Shown: in pieces, positions 9,435 through 21,500 of the stretch
Numbering within the stretch: position 1 is the first letter of the stretch
Layout: every line of letters starts with the position of its first letter
DNA from: Azospirillum sp. TSH100
GTDB taxonomy: Bacteria; Pseudomonadota; Alphaproteobacteria; Azospirillales; Azospirillaceae
Direction: 5' to 3'
Length of the DNA stretch: 64,000 nucleotides
Assembly: GCF_004923295.1 (NCBI RefSeq)
Contig: NZ_CP039640.1
Location: 248,001-312,000, forward strand
Position numbers and translations under genes: made by a program
Notes under the pieces: model-generated
Database searches by the model: none
Seen by the model: the letters and a program-made list of their open reading frames with translations, nothing else
Told to the model about the DNA's origin: nothing

Positions 9435-9444
9435 GGAGGCCCCC

Positions 9445-10689
9445 ATGTCCGCAAGACCGAAAGGAGTGTCTTTCCGAAGGATGCCGGTTCTGCATCTGCT
9501 GGCGGCGCTCGGCTTCCTCCTCGTCGCGCCGCCCGCTTTCGCCGAACCGGTGGAGGTGACCGTGGTCGGCATCGGCGGCAGCCGGAGCGAGGCGATCGCC
9601 CGCGGGCTGTCCGAAGCGATCCAGCAGGCCACCGGCGTCGCCGTCGCGATCGACGAGGTGATGAACAGCGCCATGGCCTCCGCCGCCGTCACGGTGAACG
9701 GGACGGACAGCCAGAGCGTCGCCATCGCCGAGGCGTCGCAATCGGCGATCCGCCGTACGGCGAACGGCATCGTCCGCTCCTATCGCGTGATCGAGACGGA
9801 GGCGAACGAGCCCGGCCACGTCGTGCTGACTCTTGCCGTCGCGGTCGAAAAATTCGAGGCGAAGGGGCTTGGCAACGACAGCCGGCGGCGGATCGCCGTG
9901 GCGACCTTCGGCGGCGCCGTCAGCCAGGGCCGGCTGCGCGAGATGCTGCGCGACCGCGTGATCTCCTACCTCACCCAGGCCAGGCGGTTCGCCGTGCTCG
10001 ACCGGGCCAACACGACCGTCTACGCGCAGGAAATGGCGACGATCGAGACCCAGTCGCCGGTTACCGAACGTGTGCGCGCGGGGCAGGTGATCGGTGCCGA
10101 CTATGTCGTGGTCGGCACCGTCAACCAGGCGGGCGTCGCGCGCAGCGACCGTGAGGTCGAACTGACCGGCGAACGCATCATTTCCGCCTCGTCCCTGATC
10201 TCCATTGACTGGCAGGTCCTGGAAATCGCCACACGCCAAGTGAAATGGACCGGCACCGTCCGTCTCAATGCCGGCGGCGACGCGTTGGGCTCGCTCGTCG
10301 ACCGTGCGGCGGCCCGCATCGGCGACGAAATCACCCAGGCCATTTACCCGATGCGCCTGATCGACCTGAGCGATCCCAACGCCCTGATCATCAACCAGGG
10401 CGGCAATACGCTGCATCGCGGCGAGCGTTTCCGCGCGATGCTGCTCGGCAAGCAGCTGTTCGATCCCTACACCAAGGAACCGTTGGGGCAGACGGAACGC
10501 GAGGTGGCGGTCGTCGAGATCGACCGGGTCGACAGCAAGGTGTCCTACGCGCGGGTGGTGTCCGGCCAGCTTCCCGGTGCCGATGCGGAGGTCGTCCTGC
10601 GGTCCGCGCCCGGCGATCAGCCACAGAAGCAGAAGGCCTCCGTCAAGAAAGGACCGCCGCCGGTGGTGAAGCTGCCGGGCGACCCCTGA
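9445..10689 (+). CDS. CsgG/HfaB-like exported protein
   Basis: This 414-residue protein has a signal peptide cleaved after APPAFA (residue 33) with no lipobox. It has two related alpha/beta segments. The second (about residues 145-300: RRRIAVATFGG, YLTQARRFAVLDR, GADYVVVGTV) is the CsgG fold known from curli secretion channels and from LpoB/HfaB-type holdfast proteins. A strong GAGGAGG Shine-Dalgarno precedes ATG 9445. CsgG itself is a lipoprotein nonamer. The missing lipid anchor and long N-terminal extension argue against a plain curli channel and fit a soluble or peripheral periplasmic partner of the lipoproteins upstream. A strong terminator follows. Confidence 0.78.
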   Translation: MSARPKGVSFRRMPVLHLLAALGFLLVAPPAFAEPVEVTVVGIGGSRSEAIARGLSEAIQQATGVAVAIDEVMNSAMASAAVTVNGTDSQSVAIAEASQSAIRRTANGIVRSYRVIETEANEPGHVVLTLAVAVEKFEAKGLGNDSRRRIAVATFGGAVSQGRLREMLRDRVISYLTQARRFAVLDRANTTVYAQEMATIETQSPVTERVRAGQVIGADYVVVGTVNQAGVARSDREVELTGERIISASSLISIDWQVLEIATRQVKWTGTVRLNAGGDALGSLVDRAAARIGDEITQAIYPMRLIDLSDPNALIINQGGNTLHRGERFRAMLLGKQLFDPYTKEPLGQTEREVAVVEIDRVDSKVSYARVVSGQLPGADAEVVLRSAPGDQPQKQKASVKKGPPPVVKLPGDP

Positions 10690-10720
10690 GCCGGCAATCG
10701 CCGAACGGCGACCCTCTAGC

Positions 10721-10760
10721 AGCCGTGGCCTCGACCGGATGGTCGGGGCCACGGCTTTTT
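10721..10760 (+). terminator. Intrinsic terminator of the envelope operon
   Basis: A sixteen-base stem (10721-10736 with 10741-10756, one G-T wobble) closes on a GGAT tetraloop and is followed by a run of five T. It ends the five-gene operon starting at 5596. On the opposite strand no T-run follows. Confidence 0.92.
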
Positions 10761-10780
10761 CATTGGCGGATATCCAGGCG

Positions 10781-11551
10781 TTACGACCCCGGACGGCGCG
10801 CCAGCACGTAGATGTAGTCGCCGTGCGACCAGGAGTTCAGGCGGAACAGGTGGTACAGCGCCTCGGCAAGGAAGCGCCGGCCGGGGCCGTAATCGCCTTC
10901 CGTGCCCTGGCCGCTGGCGGCGCCGAGGACGTTGCGGTAGAGCGGCGAGAAGAAGGGGAAGCCCCATTCCACCACCCGCTCGATCTCCAGCCCGACCGAC
11001 TTGATCTTGGCCTGCAGCTCACCGCGGGCATAGTTGCGGTGGTGGCCGACCGTGCGCTCGAAATCGCGCATCCGCCCCTGCAGGGTGGAAACCAGCAGAT
11101 AGCGGCCGGTCATGGCGGCGAGGTTGCGCAGGGCGGCGACATCGTCCTCGATATGCTCGACCACGTCGGTGCAGACCACCAGATCGAAACGGCGGTCGAG
11201 ATGGCCGGCGGCGACGTCGAGCAGGCCGAACTCGGCGTTCGGCGCGCGGCGGCGGGCGACGTCAATCGCCTTGGCGGCGAAGTCGAGGCCGGTGTAGCTG
11301 GCCTGCGGCTTCAGCGGCATCAGCGTGGCGAGCAGCGAGCCCTGGCCGCAGCCGACGTCAGCCAAGCTGTCGTAGTTCAGCGGGCGCACCATCTCGGTGA
11401 CGATGCGGCGCAGATGCCGGCCGGTCGGGCCGTATTTGCGCATGTCGTTCCAGCGCCGCTCCCAGCTGTCGTCGTAATCGACGCCACCCGGGTGATCGGC
11501 CGCAGCGGCAGCGAGGGGAGGGGTGGCGGACTTGAATGCGTCGTCGCTCAT
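10781..11551 (-). CDS. Class I SAM-dependent methyltransferase
   Basis: This 256-residue protein has the SAM-binding motif I DVGCGQGSLL (residues 65-74), the acidic motif II region YTGLD, and DLVVCTDVVEHIEDD, typical of the UbiG/Methyltransf_11 type. The substrate cannot be read from sequence; relatives in polysaccharide or glycoprotein loci methylate sugars. Its start overlaps the stop of the methyltransferase upstream (ATGA at 11548-11551), so the two are co-translated. They follow the giant repeat-protein gene on the same strand. Confidence 0.88.
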   Translation of the reverse strand: MSDDAFKSATPPLAAAAADHPGGVDYDDSWERRWNDMRKYGPTGRHLRRIVTEMVRPLNYDSLADVGCGQGSLLATLMPLKPQASYTGLDFAAKAIDVARRRAPNAEFGLLDVAAGHLDRRFDLVVCTDVVEHIEDDVAALRNLAAMTGRYLLVSTLQGRMRDFERTVGHHRNYARGELQAKIKSVGLEIERVVEWGFPFFSPLYRNVLGAASGQGTEGDYGPGRRFLAEALYHLFRLNSWSHGDYIYVLARRPGS

Positions 11552-12432
11552 GCAGGCCTCCGGCGCAGGATGAATTCGTTGCAGCCCGTCGGCACGCGCG
11601 GCGGACGGACCTCCAGCATGTCGAAGCCGAGCGCGTCCATCCGCGCCCGCACCTCATCGGCACTGGCATATTCGTAGGGGTAGCCGCCGAGCCAGTCGGT
11701 CACGTCCACCCAGAACTCCATGCCGCGCTCCTTGCGCAGCGGGTTGGACCCGGTGATCGCCCAGGTCGCCAGGAACATCAGCGAGCCCAGGGTCCAGTCC
11801 CAGACCTTCCGAAGGAAGCCCGGCGACAGATTGTAGACGATCTTGATCAGGGTCCAGATCGGCGAGGTCCAGTGGCGGTTGTAGAGCGCCAGCACGAAGG
11901 TGCCGCCCGGCGCCACCAGCGGCGCCACCGTCTCGATCGCCGGCCACATCGAACCGGTGTGGTGCAGCGAGCCCCAGGCATAGACCACGTCGAAGCGGCC
12001 GAGCGAGCCGACGAAGCCGCTGTCGAGCGCGGAGCCGCGGCGGAACTCGATGCGCTCGGCCAACTCGGGCGCGAAGCGGCCCAGGTTGCGGCGGGCGACC
12101 TCGACTCCGGTCGGGTTGACGTCGAAGCCCAGCGCGCGGGAGACGCCCAGCTTGCCGGCGGCGATGGTGAACAGGCCGGAGCCGGAGCCGACGTCGCAGA
12201 AGCTGGCGTCCTTGAGCCGGTCGGTCCCGACCAGCCCCTTCAGGCTGTCGATGGCCGCCACCAGCCGCGGCTCGTCCAGCACGGTGCGCGAGTAATGGTC
12301 CCAGTTCTCGCCGAAATCGAAGGCCAGGGCGGGTGTCCCGGCAGGAGCTCCGCCCCCGCCTTCCGCCGTCTTCACCGGTTCCGCCACGCTGTCCGATCCC
12401 TTGCTGTCCGATCCGCTCTGCCGCGCCGCCAT
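11548..12432 (-). CDS. Class I SAM-dependent methyltransferase
   Basis: This 294-residue protein has motif I DVGSGSGLF at residues 80-88, then LGFDVNP and DVVYAWGSLHHTG, a conserved post-motif seen in sugar O-methyltransferases. A more hydrophobic insertion (about residues 195-225) and a WVDVTDWLGGYPYEYAS segment are typical of a methyltransferase subfamily in surface-glycan clusters. The frame is open further upstream, but the first 38 residues (Ser/Gly-rich, variable) already look like a natural N-terminus; ATG 12432 has a GGGAG close by. It lies 115 bp downstream of the giant gene, past a hairpin. Confidence 0.85.
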   Translation of the reverse strand: MAARQSGSDSKGSDSVAEPVKTAEGGGGAPAGTPALAFDFGENWDHYSRTVLDEPRLVAAIDSLKGLVGTDRLKDASFCDVGSGSGLFTIAAGKLGVSRALGFDVNPTGVEVARRNLGRFAPELAERIEFRRGSALDSGFVGSLGRFDVVYAWGSLHHTGSMWPAIETVAPLVAPGGTFVLALYNRHWTSPIWTLIKIVYNLSPGFLRKVWDWTLGSLMFLATWAITGSNPLRKERGMEFWVDVTDWLGGYPYEYASADEVRARMDALGFDMLEVRPPRVPTGCNEFILRRRPA

Positions 12433-12507
12433 ACGCTCCCGAAAGCCACCGGATGTCAACAGAACCTGAACTGCCACACGGCTAAAGCCGGGAGGTTCAG
12501 GGGAGAT

Positions 12508-12531
12508 GGGCCGGCGCCCTCGCGCCGGCCC
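12508..12531 (-). terminator. Hairpin after the giant repeat-protein gene
   Basis: A perfect ten-base stem (GGGCCGGCGC with GCGCCGGCCC) around a four-base loop lies 17 bp past the stop of the giant gene. On the minus strand it is followed by a C/T-rich stretch rather than a clean T-run, so it may attenuate rather than fully stop transcription into the two methyltransferase genes. Confidence 0.6.
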
Positions 12532-12547
12532 TGTCCTCGACCCGGCA

Positions 12548-15500
12548 TCAACCGAGGTTGATGTCGGAGAGCGAGAGCACCGTGCTGTTGTAGACGCCGA
12601 GCAGACGCACCTCGGACGCGGCCACCTGGCCGTCGCCGTTGGTGTCGACCACCTGGTAGAGAGCGGAGCTGGTGCCGTTGTTGGCCAGAACCAGCGTGCC
12701 CGCACCAGCCGACGCGTTCGTCAGCGTACCCAGAGCCGTACGGAAGTTGGCCAGGTTCGCATCCGTCAGGCTGCCGCTGACCGCCGAGGACAGGCTGACC
12801 AGTTCGTCGGTCATGCTCACCCCGTTGGTCGCCGCGGTCGCCGTGGTCAGCGAAGCGTCGCCATTCTTGTCCGCCGTCGTCCGGGCGGCATCCGTCAGCT
12901 GCACCTTGTCGGTGCCCGACTGGAAGTTCGACACCGAGAGGAAGCCGGTGTTCGCGCCCAGTGCAGCGATGTCGCTGAAGGACGAGTACACCACCGTATC
13001 GGTGCCGCCACCGGAACCCCCATTGCCCGACGCCAGGCTGATGCTGTCGCCAGTACCACCCTGGAAGCGGATCGACCCGCCGGTCACCGTGATCGCATCG
13101 GTGCCCAGGCCGCCGATCAGCGTCTCGACGCCCGAGACCGACATGGTCACGCCGGTGTTGCCGGTGGTGATCACGTCGTTGCCCGTGCCGCCGACCAGCG
13201 TCTCGATGCCGCGCAGCAGGACCGTCGAGCCGCCGTCGCCGAGGCTGACCACATCCGTGGCCGCGCCGCCGACGATGATCTCGATGCCGCTCTCCGCACG
13301 CATGGTCACGCCGGTGTCACCCAGCAGGACCAGATCGCTGCCCGCACCACCGATCATGGTGTCGATGCCGCGGGTGATGACGGTGTTGCCCGACGCACCC
13401 AGGGTCACGACGTCCGAACCGGTGCCGCCGACCAGGAACTCGACGCCAGACGCCAGCATCGTCACGCCGGCAGAGCCGGTGAAGACGATGTCGGTGCCGG
13501 CACCGCCGGTCAGGGTGTCGATGCCCGACACGGTGATCGTGTTCGCCGTGTCGCCCAGCGTGACCACGTCGGTGCCGGCCGCGCCGACCAGCGTCTCGAC
13601 CGCGCGGGTCAGCAGGGTGGCGCCCGACGCGCTGATGGTCAGCACGTCGATGCCGGTGCCGCCGACCAGGATCTCGACGCCGGTGCCCAGCGTCATCGTG
13701 TCCCCGGTGTCCCCCAGGATCACCACGTCGCCGCCCGCACCGCCCGACAGCGTCTCGATGCCGCGGGTGATGACGGTGTTGCCCGAGGAGCCCAGGGTGA
13801 CGACGTCGGTGCCGGTGCCGCCGACCAGGAACTCGACGCCCGAAGCCGTCATCGTCACGCCGGCCGAGCCGGTGAAGACGATGTCGGTGCTCGCACCGCC
13901 GGTCAGGGTGTCGATGCCCGACACGGTGATCGTGTTCGCCGTGTCGCCCAGCGTGACCACGTCGGTACCGGCCGCGCCGATCAGGGTCTCGACACCGCGG
14001 GTCAGCAGGGTGGCGCCCGCCACGCCGATGCTCAGCACATCGGTCGCGGCGCCCCCGACCAGGACCTCGATGTCGGTGCCGAGCGTCATCGTGTTGCCGG
14101 TGTCGCCCAGGAACACGACGTCGGTGCCCGCACCGCCGATCAGCGTCTCGATGCCGCGGATCGTGGTGGTGTTGCCGGTCGCCCCCAGGGTCAGGACGTC
14201 GGTGCCGGTGTTGCCGACCACGAAGTCCGCGCCCGAGACGGTCAGGGTCGCACCCGCCGAACCGGTGAAGATCACCTCAAGGCCCGTGCCGCCGATCAGC
14301 GTCTCGATGCCGAGAGCCAGCAGCGTGCCGCCGGCGGTGCCGATGGTCACGATGTCGGTGCCCGTGCCGCCGATCAGCGTCTCGATGCCCGACACCACCA
14401 GCGTGTTGCCCACCGAACCGAGGGTGACCAGATCGCTGCCCAGCCCACCGATCAACGTCTCGAACAGCGATACCGTCGCCGTGTTGCCCGTATTGCCCAG
14501 CGTCAGAACATCGACACCGCTGTTGCCGGTCAGCGTTTCAATGCCGCGCAACAGCACCGTGTTACCCGACGAACCCAACGTCACGACATCCGTGCCGGTG
14601 CCGCCGATCAGCGTATCGATGCCCGCCACCGTGATCGTCGAGCCGCCAGAACCAAGGAATACGAGCTCGGATGCAGTGCCGCCCAGCAGGGTTTCAAGCG
14701 CGTTCGCCACCAGGGTTGCACCCAGGGTACCGACCGTGATCACGTCACTGCCCGCTCCGCCGGTCAGCGTTTCGAGAAGCGACGCAACCAGCGTGCTCCC
14801 GCCCGAGCCCAATGTGATGACATCCAGACCGGCCCCGCCGGTCAGCGTCTCCATCGCGCTCACCAGCATGGTGGTGCCTGTATCGCCGATGGTGACGGTA
14901 TCGCTGCCCGCTCCGCCGGTCAGTGTTTCGATGCTGCGCAGCAGCAGCGTGTTGCCGTCCGACCCCAGCGCGACGACATCCCGACCGGCGCCGCCGACCA
15001 GAATATCGAGAGCCGAGGCCAGCAGCGTGCTGCCGGCGCTACCCAGGAAGACCAGATCGAAGCCTTCGCCGCCGGCAATGGTTTCAAGGGCATTGGCCTG
15101 TACCGTGATGCCTCCAGACCCCACGGTGATGACATCGCTTGCAGTACCGCCAATGATGGTTTCGATGCCGATGATCCGCACCGTCGTGCCGCCGGTCCCC
15201 AGCGTCACCACGTCCAGGCCGGAACCGCCGATCAGCGTCTCGATGCCGCTCGTCAGCAGCGTGCCGCCACCGGACCCCAGCAGCGTCACCACGTCCAGAC
15301 CGGAGCCGCCGACCAGCGTCTCCAGGCCCGACGTCGCGAGCGTGTTCCCGGCGTTGCCGAGCAGGATGGCGTCGATGCCGGTGCCGCCGACGATCGTCTC
15401 GAACAGCGACACCATCGCCGTGTTGCCGGTGTCGCCCAGCGTCAGAACATCGATGCCGCTGTTGCCGGTCAGCGTCTCGATGCCGCGCAGCAGGACGGTG

Positions 15501-18500
15501 TTGCCGCCGTCGCCCAGCGTCACCGCGTCGTTGCCGGCCCCGCCGACCAGGATCTCCAGCCCGGACACCAGCAGCGTGGTGCCGGCAGAGCCGAGATAGA
15601 CCACGTCCGTCCCGCTCGACCCGATCAGCGTCTCCAGCCCGGAGACCAGCAGCGTGTTGCCGCTGGTGCCCGACAGCCGGTTCATGTCCGCAGCATTGTC
15701 GAAGCCGGCGGTGGCGAGCGTCACGATGTCCAGCCCCGCCCCGCCGGTCAGCGTCTCCAGCTGCGACACCAGCAGCGTGTTGCCCCCGGTGCCCAGCGTG
15801 ATGATGTCGAGCGCGAAGCCGCCGACCAGCGTCTCCAGCTTCGACGCCACCATGGTCGAGCCGCGGTTGCCGATGGTGATGGCATCCAGACCGGTCCCTC
15901 CGGTCAGCGTCTCCAGCATGCGCAGCAGCGTGGTGTTGCCGTCGTCGCTGAGCGTCACCACGTCCGAGCCGGAACTGCCGACCAGGATCTCCAACCCGGC
16001 GATCAGCAGGGTCGAGCCGCCGCCAAGCTCGCCGACCACCGCCACGTCGGAGCCGGAACTGCCGACCAGCGTCTCCAGCAGGTTGACGACGAAGGTGCCG
16101 CCGCCTTCCGAGAGGTGGACGACGTCACGCCCGCTGTTGCCGGTGACGGATTCGATGCCGATGATCCGCACCGTCGTCCCGCCGGTCCCCAGCGTCACCA
16201 CGTCCAGGCCGGAACCGCCGATCAGCGTCTCGATGCCGCTCGCCAGCAGCGTGCCGCCACCGGACCCCAGCAGCGTCACCACATCCAGACCGGAGCCGCC
16301 GACCAGCGTCTCCAGGCCCGACGTCGCGAGCGTGTTCCCGGCGTTGCCGAGCAGGATGGCGTCGATGCCGGTGCCGCCGACGATCGTCTCGAACAGCGAC
16401 ACCATCGCCGTGTTGCCGGTGTCGCCCAGCGTCAGAACATCGATGCCGCTGTTGCCGGTCAGCGTCTCGATGCCGCGCAGCAGGACGGTGTTGCCGCCGT
16501 CGCCCAGCGTCACCGCGTCGTTGCCGGCCCCGCCGACCAGGATCTCCAGCCCGGACACCAGCAGCGTGGTGCCGGCAGAGCCGAGATAGACCACGTCCGT
16601 CCCGCTCGACCCGATCAGCGTCTCCAGCCCGGAGACCAGCAGCGTGTTGCCGCTGGTGCCCGACAGCCGGTTCATGTCCGCAGCATTGTCGAAGCCGGCG
16701 GTGGCGAGCGTCACGATGTCCAGCCCCGCCCCGCCGGTCAGCGTCTCCAGCTGCGACACCAGCAGCGTGTTGCCCCCGGTGCCCAGCGTGATGATGTCGA
16801 GCGCGAAGCCGCCGACCAGCGTCTCCAGCTTCGACGCCACCATGGTCGAGCCGCGGTTGCCGATGGTGATGGCATCCAGACCGGTCCCTCCGGTCAGCGT
16901 CTCCAGCATGCGCAGCAGCGTGGTGTTGCCGTCGTCGCTGAGCGTCACCACATCCGAGCCGGAACTGCCGACCAGGATCTCCAACCCGGCGATCAGCAGG
17001 GTCGAGCCGCCGCCAAGCTCGCCGACCACCGCCACGTCGGAGCCGGAACTGCCGACCAGCGTCTCCAGCAGGTTGACGACGAAGGTGCCGCCGCCTTCCG
17101 AGAGGTGGACGACGTCACGCCCGCTGTTGCCGGTGACGGACTCGATGCCGATGATCCGCACCGTCGTCCCGCCGGTCCCCAGCGTCACCACGTCCAGGCC
17201 GGAACCGCCGATCAGCGTCTCGATGCCGCTCGCCAGCAGCGTGCCGCCACCGGACCCCAGCAGCGTCACCACGTCCAGACCGGAGCCGCCGACCAGCGTC
17301 TCCAGGCCCGACGTCGCGAGCGTGTTCCCGGCGTTGCCGAACAGGATGGCGTCGATGCCGGTGCCGCCGACGATCGTCTCGAACAGCGACACCATCGCCG
17401 TGTTGCCGGTGTCGCCCAGCAGCAGCAGGTCGGTGCCGGCACTGCCGGTCAGCGTCTCGATGCCGCGCAGCAGGACGGTGTTGCCGCCGTCGCCCAGCGT
17501 CACCGCGTCGTTGCCGGCCCCGCCGACCAGGATCTCCAGCCCGGACACCAGCAGCGTGGTGCCGGCAGAGCCGAGATAGACCACGTCCGTCCCGCTCGAC
17601 CCGATCAGCGTCTCCAGCCCGGAGACCAGCAGCGTGTTGCCGCTGGTGCCCGACAGCCGGTTCATGTCCGCAGCATTGTCGAAGCCGGCGGTGGCGAGCG
17701 TCACGATGTCCAGCCCCGCCCCGCCGGTCAGCGTCTCCAGCTGCGACACCAGCAGCGTGTTGCCCCCGGTGCCCAGCGTGATGATGTCGAGCGCGAAGCC
17801 GCCGACCAGCGTCTCCAGCTTCGACGCCACCATGGTCGAGCCGCGGTTGCCGATGGTGATGGCATCCAGACCGGTCCCGCCGGTCAGCGTCTCCAGCATG
17901 CGCAGCAGCGTGGTGTTGCCGTCGTCGCTGAGCGTCACCACGTCCGAGCCGGAACTGCCGACCAGGATCTCCAGCCCGGCGATCAGCAGGGTCGAGCCGC
18001 CGCCAAGCTCGCCGACCACCGCCACGTCGGAGCCGGAACTGCCGACCAGCGTCTCCAGCAGGTTGACGACGAAGGTGCCGCCACCCTCCGACAGGTGGAC
18101 GACGTCACGCCCGCTGTTGCCGGTGACGGATTCGATGCCGATGATCCGCACCGTCGTCCCGCCGGTCCCCAGCGTCACCACGTCCAGGCCGGAACCGCCG
18201 ATCAGCGTCTCGATGCCGGTCGCCAGCAGCGTGCCGCCGCCGGACCCCAGCAGCGTCACCACGTCCAGGCCGGAGCCGCCGACCAGCGTCTCGAGCTGCG
18301 ACACCACCAGCGTGTTGCCGGAGTTGCCCAGGGTGACGAGATCGTTGTCTGCGCTGCCGATGATGGTTTCGAACAGGCCGATCTGCATCGGGCCGCCGTC
18401 ATTCAGCAGCGTCGCCACATCGGTGCCGCTGTTGCCGGTCAGCGTCTCGATGTTGCGGAGAGCCAGCGTGTTGCCACCGGAGGCGAAGAAGAGGGAGTCA

Positions 18501-21500
18501 GTCCCGGCACCGCCCGTCAGCGTCTCGATGGAGGACACGAACAGCGTGTTGCCGACGCTCCCCAACGCGGCGACATCGGTGCCCTGGCCGCCCAGAAGGG
18601 TTTCCAGGCTCGAAACAGCCATCGTGCTGCCGGTCTGCGCCACCGTGACGACATCGGTGCCGGCACCGCCGGTCAATGTCTCGACGGCATTGACCAGCAG
18701 CGTGATGCCCGCTGTCCCGAAGCTGATGACATCGGTGCCGGCCCTGCCGGTCAGCGTCTCCAGCAACTCGACCTTCATGGTGGTGCCGTTGCCGGCCAGC
18801 GTCACCACATCCGTACCGGCGGTGCCGGTGAGGGTGTCGATGGCCGAGACGAACATCGTGGAACCGGCACCCGCCAGCACCAGAACGTCCGACCCCTGCC
18901 CGCCGACAACGGTTTCGATGGCGGAGACGAACAGCGTGCTTCCGACAGTGCCCAGCGTCAGCAGGTCGATGCCCACGGTTCCGACGATGCTCTCGATCGA
19001 AGAGAGGAGCAGCGTCGAGCCGGCAGCCCCACCCAGCATGATCGCGTCGGTGCCGCCTCCGCCGAGCAGGGTTTCGACCAGGGTGACGGTCAGGGTGTTG
19101 CCGGCGGTGCCGAGCGACACAAGGTCGCTGAGGCTGCTGCCGGTCAGAGACTCCAGCGCCGAAACCAGCATGGTGCCGCCGGCGGTCCCGACGGTGATGA
19201 TATCGGTGCCGGCCCCGCCCAGCAGCGTTTCCAGCCCGTTCACGAGCAGGGTGCTGCCGAAGCCGCCAACCAGTGAAACCAGATCGACCGCCATGTCGCC
19301 GGTGATGGTTTCGAACAGGCCGACCGCGACGGTGCCGCCGGTGGATTCCAGGAGCAGGACGTCGCTCCCGGCATCGCCGATCAGCGTTTCGACCGACCGC
19401 TGCATCAGGGTGTTGCCCCGGGTGTTGGCGAACATCACCACATCGGTGCCGGTCCCGCCGGTCAGCGTCTCGATTCCGGCGGTGTAGACGGTGCTGCCGG
19501 CATCCAGGAGCGTCACCACATCGGTGCCGACGCCGCCCAGAAGCGTCTCCACGCCGCTCACCATCAGCGTTCCGCCGGCCGTGCCGAGCGTGATCCACTC
19601 TTTGCCGGTGCCGCCCAGAAGCGTTTCGACATTGGACAGCAACAGCGTCGTGCCCACGGTCGCGCCGATGCTGATGACGTCCGTGCCGTCCGAGGCGACC
19701 AGGGTCTCCAGCGCGGAGAGCTCGACAGTGTTGCCGGGTGTGCCCAACGTGATGACGTCGGTACCGGCATTGCCGAGGATGGTGCTGTACTGGGCCAGCG
19801 TGATCGTCGTGCCGCCGGTGCTGGCGACCGGATAAACCAGCGACGGCGCATTCGCGTTGGTCACCGCGGCATAGGTCAACACCGCGTTGTTGGCGTTGGT
19901 GTCGCGAATCGTGCTGGTGTTCAGCGTCAGGCCGTTGGCGACGGCCGTCACGCCGTCGGCATCCACGTCGCCCGGCTGCACCGTATAGCGGTAGATCGTG
20001 TAGGACCCGAAATTCTCCGCGAAGGTGGCCTGACGCGTGGTGGACCCAACGGTCAGGGCCAGAGTGGAATCGGTCCCGGTGTAGACGACGACGTCGCTGA
20101 AGGTGACCTCGATCGAGATCTCGGCCCCCAGCGCGTATGGCCCGTCGCTGATGACAACGCCGGTCACCGTCGGCGGCGTCGCGCTGATGGTGACCACCAA
20201 CCCCGAGGAGGCGACGGAGGTGTTGCCGACGCTGTTGATCTGCGTGGCGACCAAGGTGTGGTCGCCGTCGGACAGCGACGCTCCCGCGGTTATGGTCCAC
20301 AACCCGTTGCTGTCGGCGGTGGCGGTGCCCAGCGCGGTCGTGGCGTCATACAGCACCACGGTGGCACCGGCACCGGCCGTACCGACCAGCGCCGGCTGCC
20401 TCACGCCGGTGATCCGGTCGGTGTTGCTCAGCCCGCTGTCGGAGTCCGGGGTGAGCGCAAGACCGGTCGGTGCGCCGGGTGCGGTGGTGTCGATGGTGAC
20501 AGTCAGGCCGGTGGAGGTGGTGGAGGTGTTGCCTGCAACATCCACTGCGACAGCGGTCAACGTGTGATCGCCATTGCTCAAGGTGGCACTGGTGATCGAC
20601 CAGACGCCGCTGCCGTTCGCCGTGCCGGTGCCCGCAACGGCAGTCCCGTCGTAGAGCGTGACGACACTGCTGGCCTCCGCCGTCCCGGTCACCGTTGGGG
20701 CGACGACGTTGGTGATGCGGTCGCTGTTGCTCGACCCGCTGTCCGACCCGGCCGCCAGCGCAAGACCGGTCGGCACCGCGGTCGTGGTGTCGATGGTGAC
20801 CGTCAGGCCGCTGGAGGCGGTGGAGGTGTTCCCTGCCGCATCCACCGCGACAGCGCTCAGCGTATGCCCGCCGCTGCTCAGCGTAGAACTGGTGATCGAC
20901 CAGACACCGCTGCCGTTCGCCGTGCCGGTGCCGGCAACGGTAGTCCCGTCATACAGCGTGACGACGCTGTTCGCCTCCGCCGTCCCGGTCACCGTCGGGG
21001 CGACGATGCTGGTGATGCGGTCGCTGTTGCTCGATCCGCTGTCCGACCCGGAGGCCAGCGCAAGACCGGTCGGAGCATTCGGTGCGGTTGTGTCGATGGT
21101 GACGGTCAGGCCGGTGGACGCCGTGGAGCTGTTGCCCGCCACATCCACCGCGACAGCGCTCAGCGTATGCCCGCCGCTGCCGAGCGTGGCACTGGTGATC
21201 GACCAGACGCCGCTGCCGTCGGCCGTGCCGGTGCCCGCAACGGCAGTCCCGTCATAGAGCGTGATGACGCCGCTGGCCTCCGCTGTCCCGCTGATGGTCG
21301 GAGTGACGATGTTGGTGATGCCGTCGCTACTGCTCGGCCCACTGTCCGATCCGGCGGCCAGTGCAAGACCGGTCGGCGCTGCGGTCGTGCTGTCGATGGT
21401 GACCGTCAGGCCGCTGGACGCCGTGGAGGTGTTGCCGGCCACATCCACCGCCCGGGCGGTGAGCGTATGGACGCCGCTGCTCAGCGTGGCGCTGGTGATC

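Noticed and set aside
9445..10689. Curli secretion channel CsgG proper
   Set aside because: No lipobox, a different N-terminal half, and no csgA/B/E/F genes beside it.
15171..18260. Insertion sequence or transposon as source of the 990-bp repeats
   Set aside because: Copies are in frame and in tandem within one gene, with no transposase or terminal inverted repeats.
12506..19276. 2256-codon open frame on the plus strand
   Set aside because: Mirror of the 26-residue repeats of the giant gene; repetitive QRLDA/ADQ text without protein-like features or a start signal.
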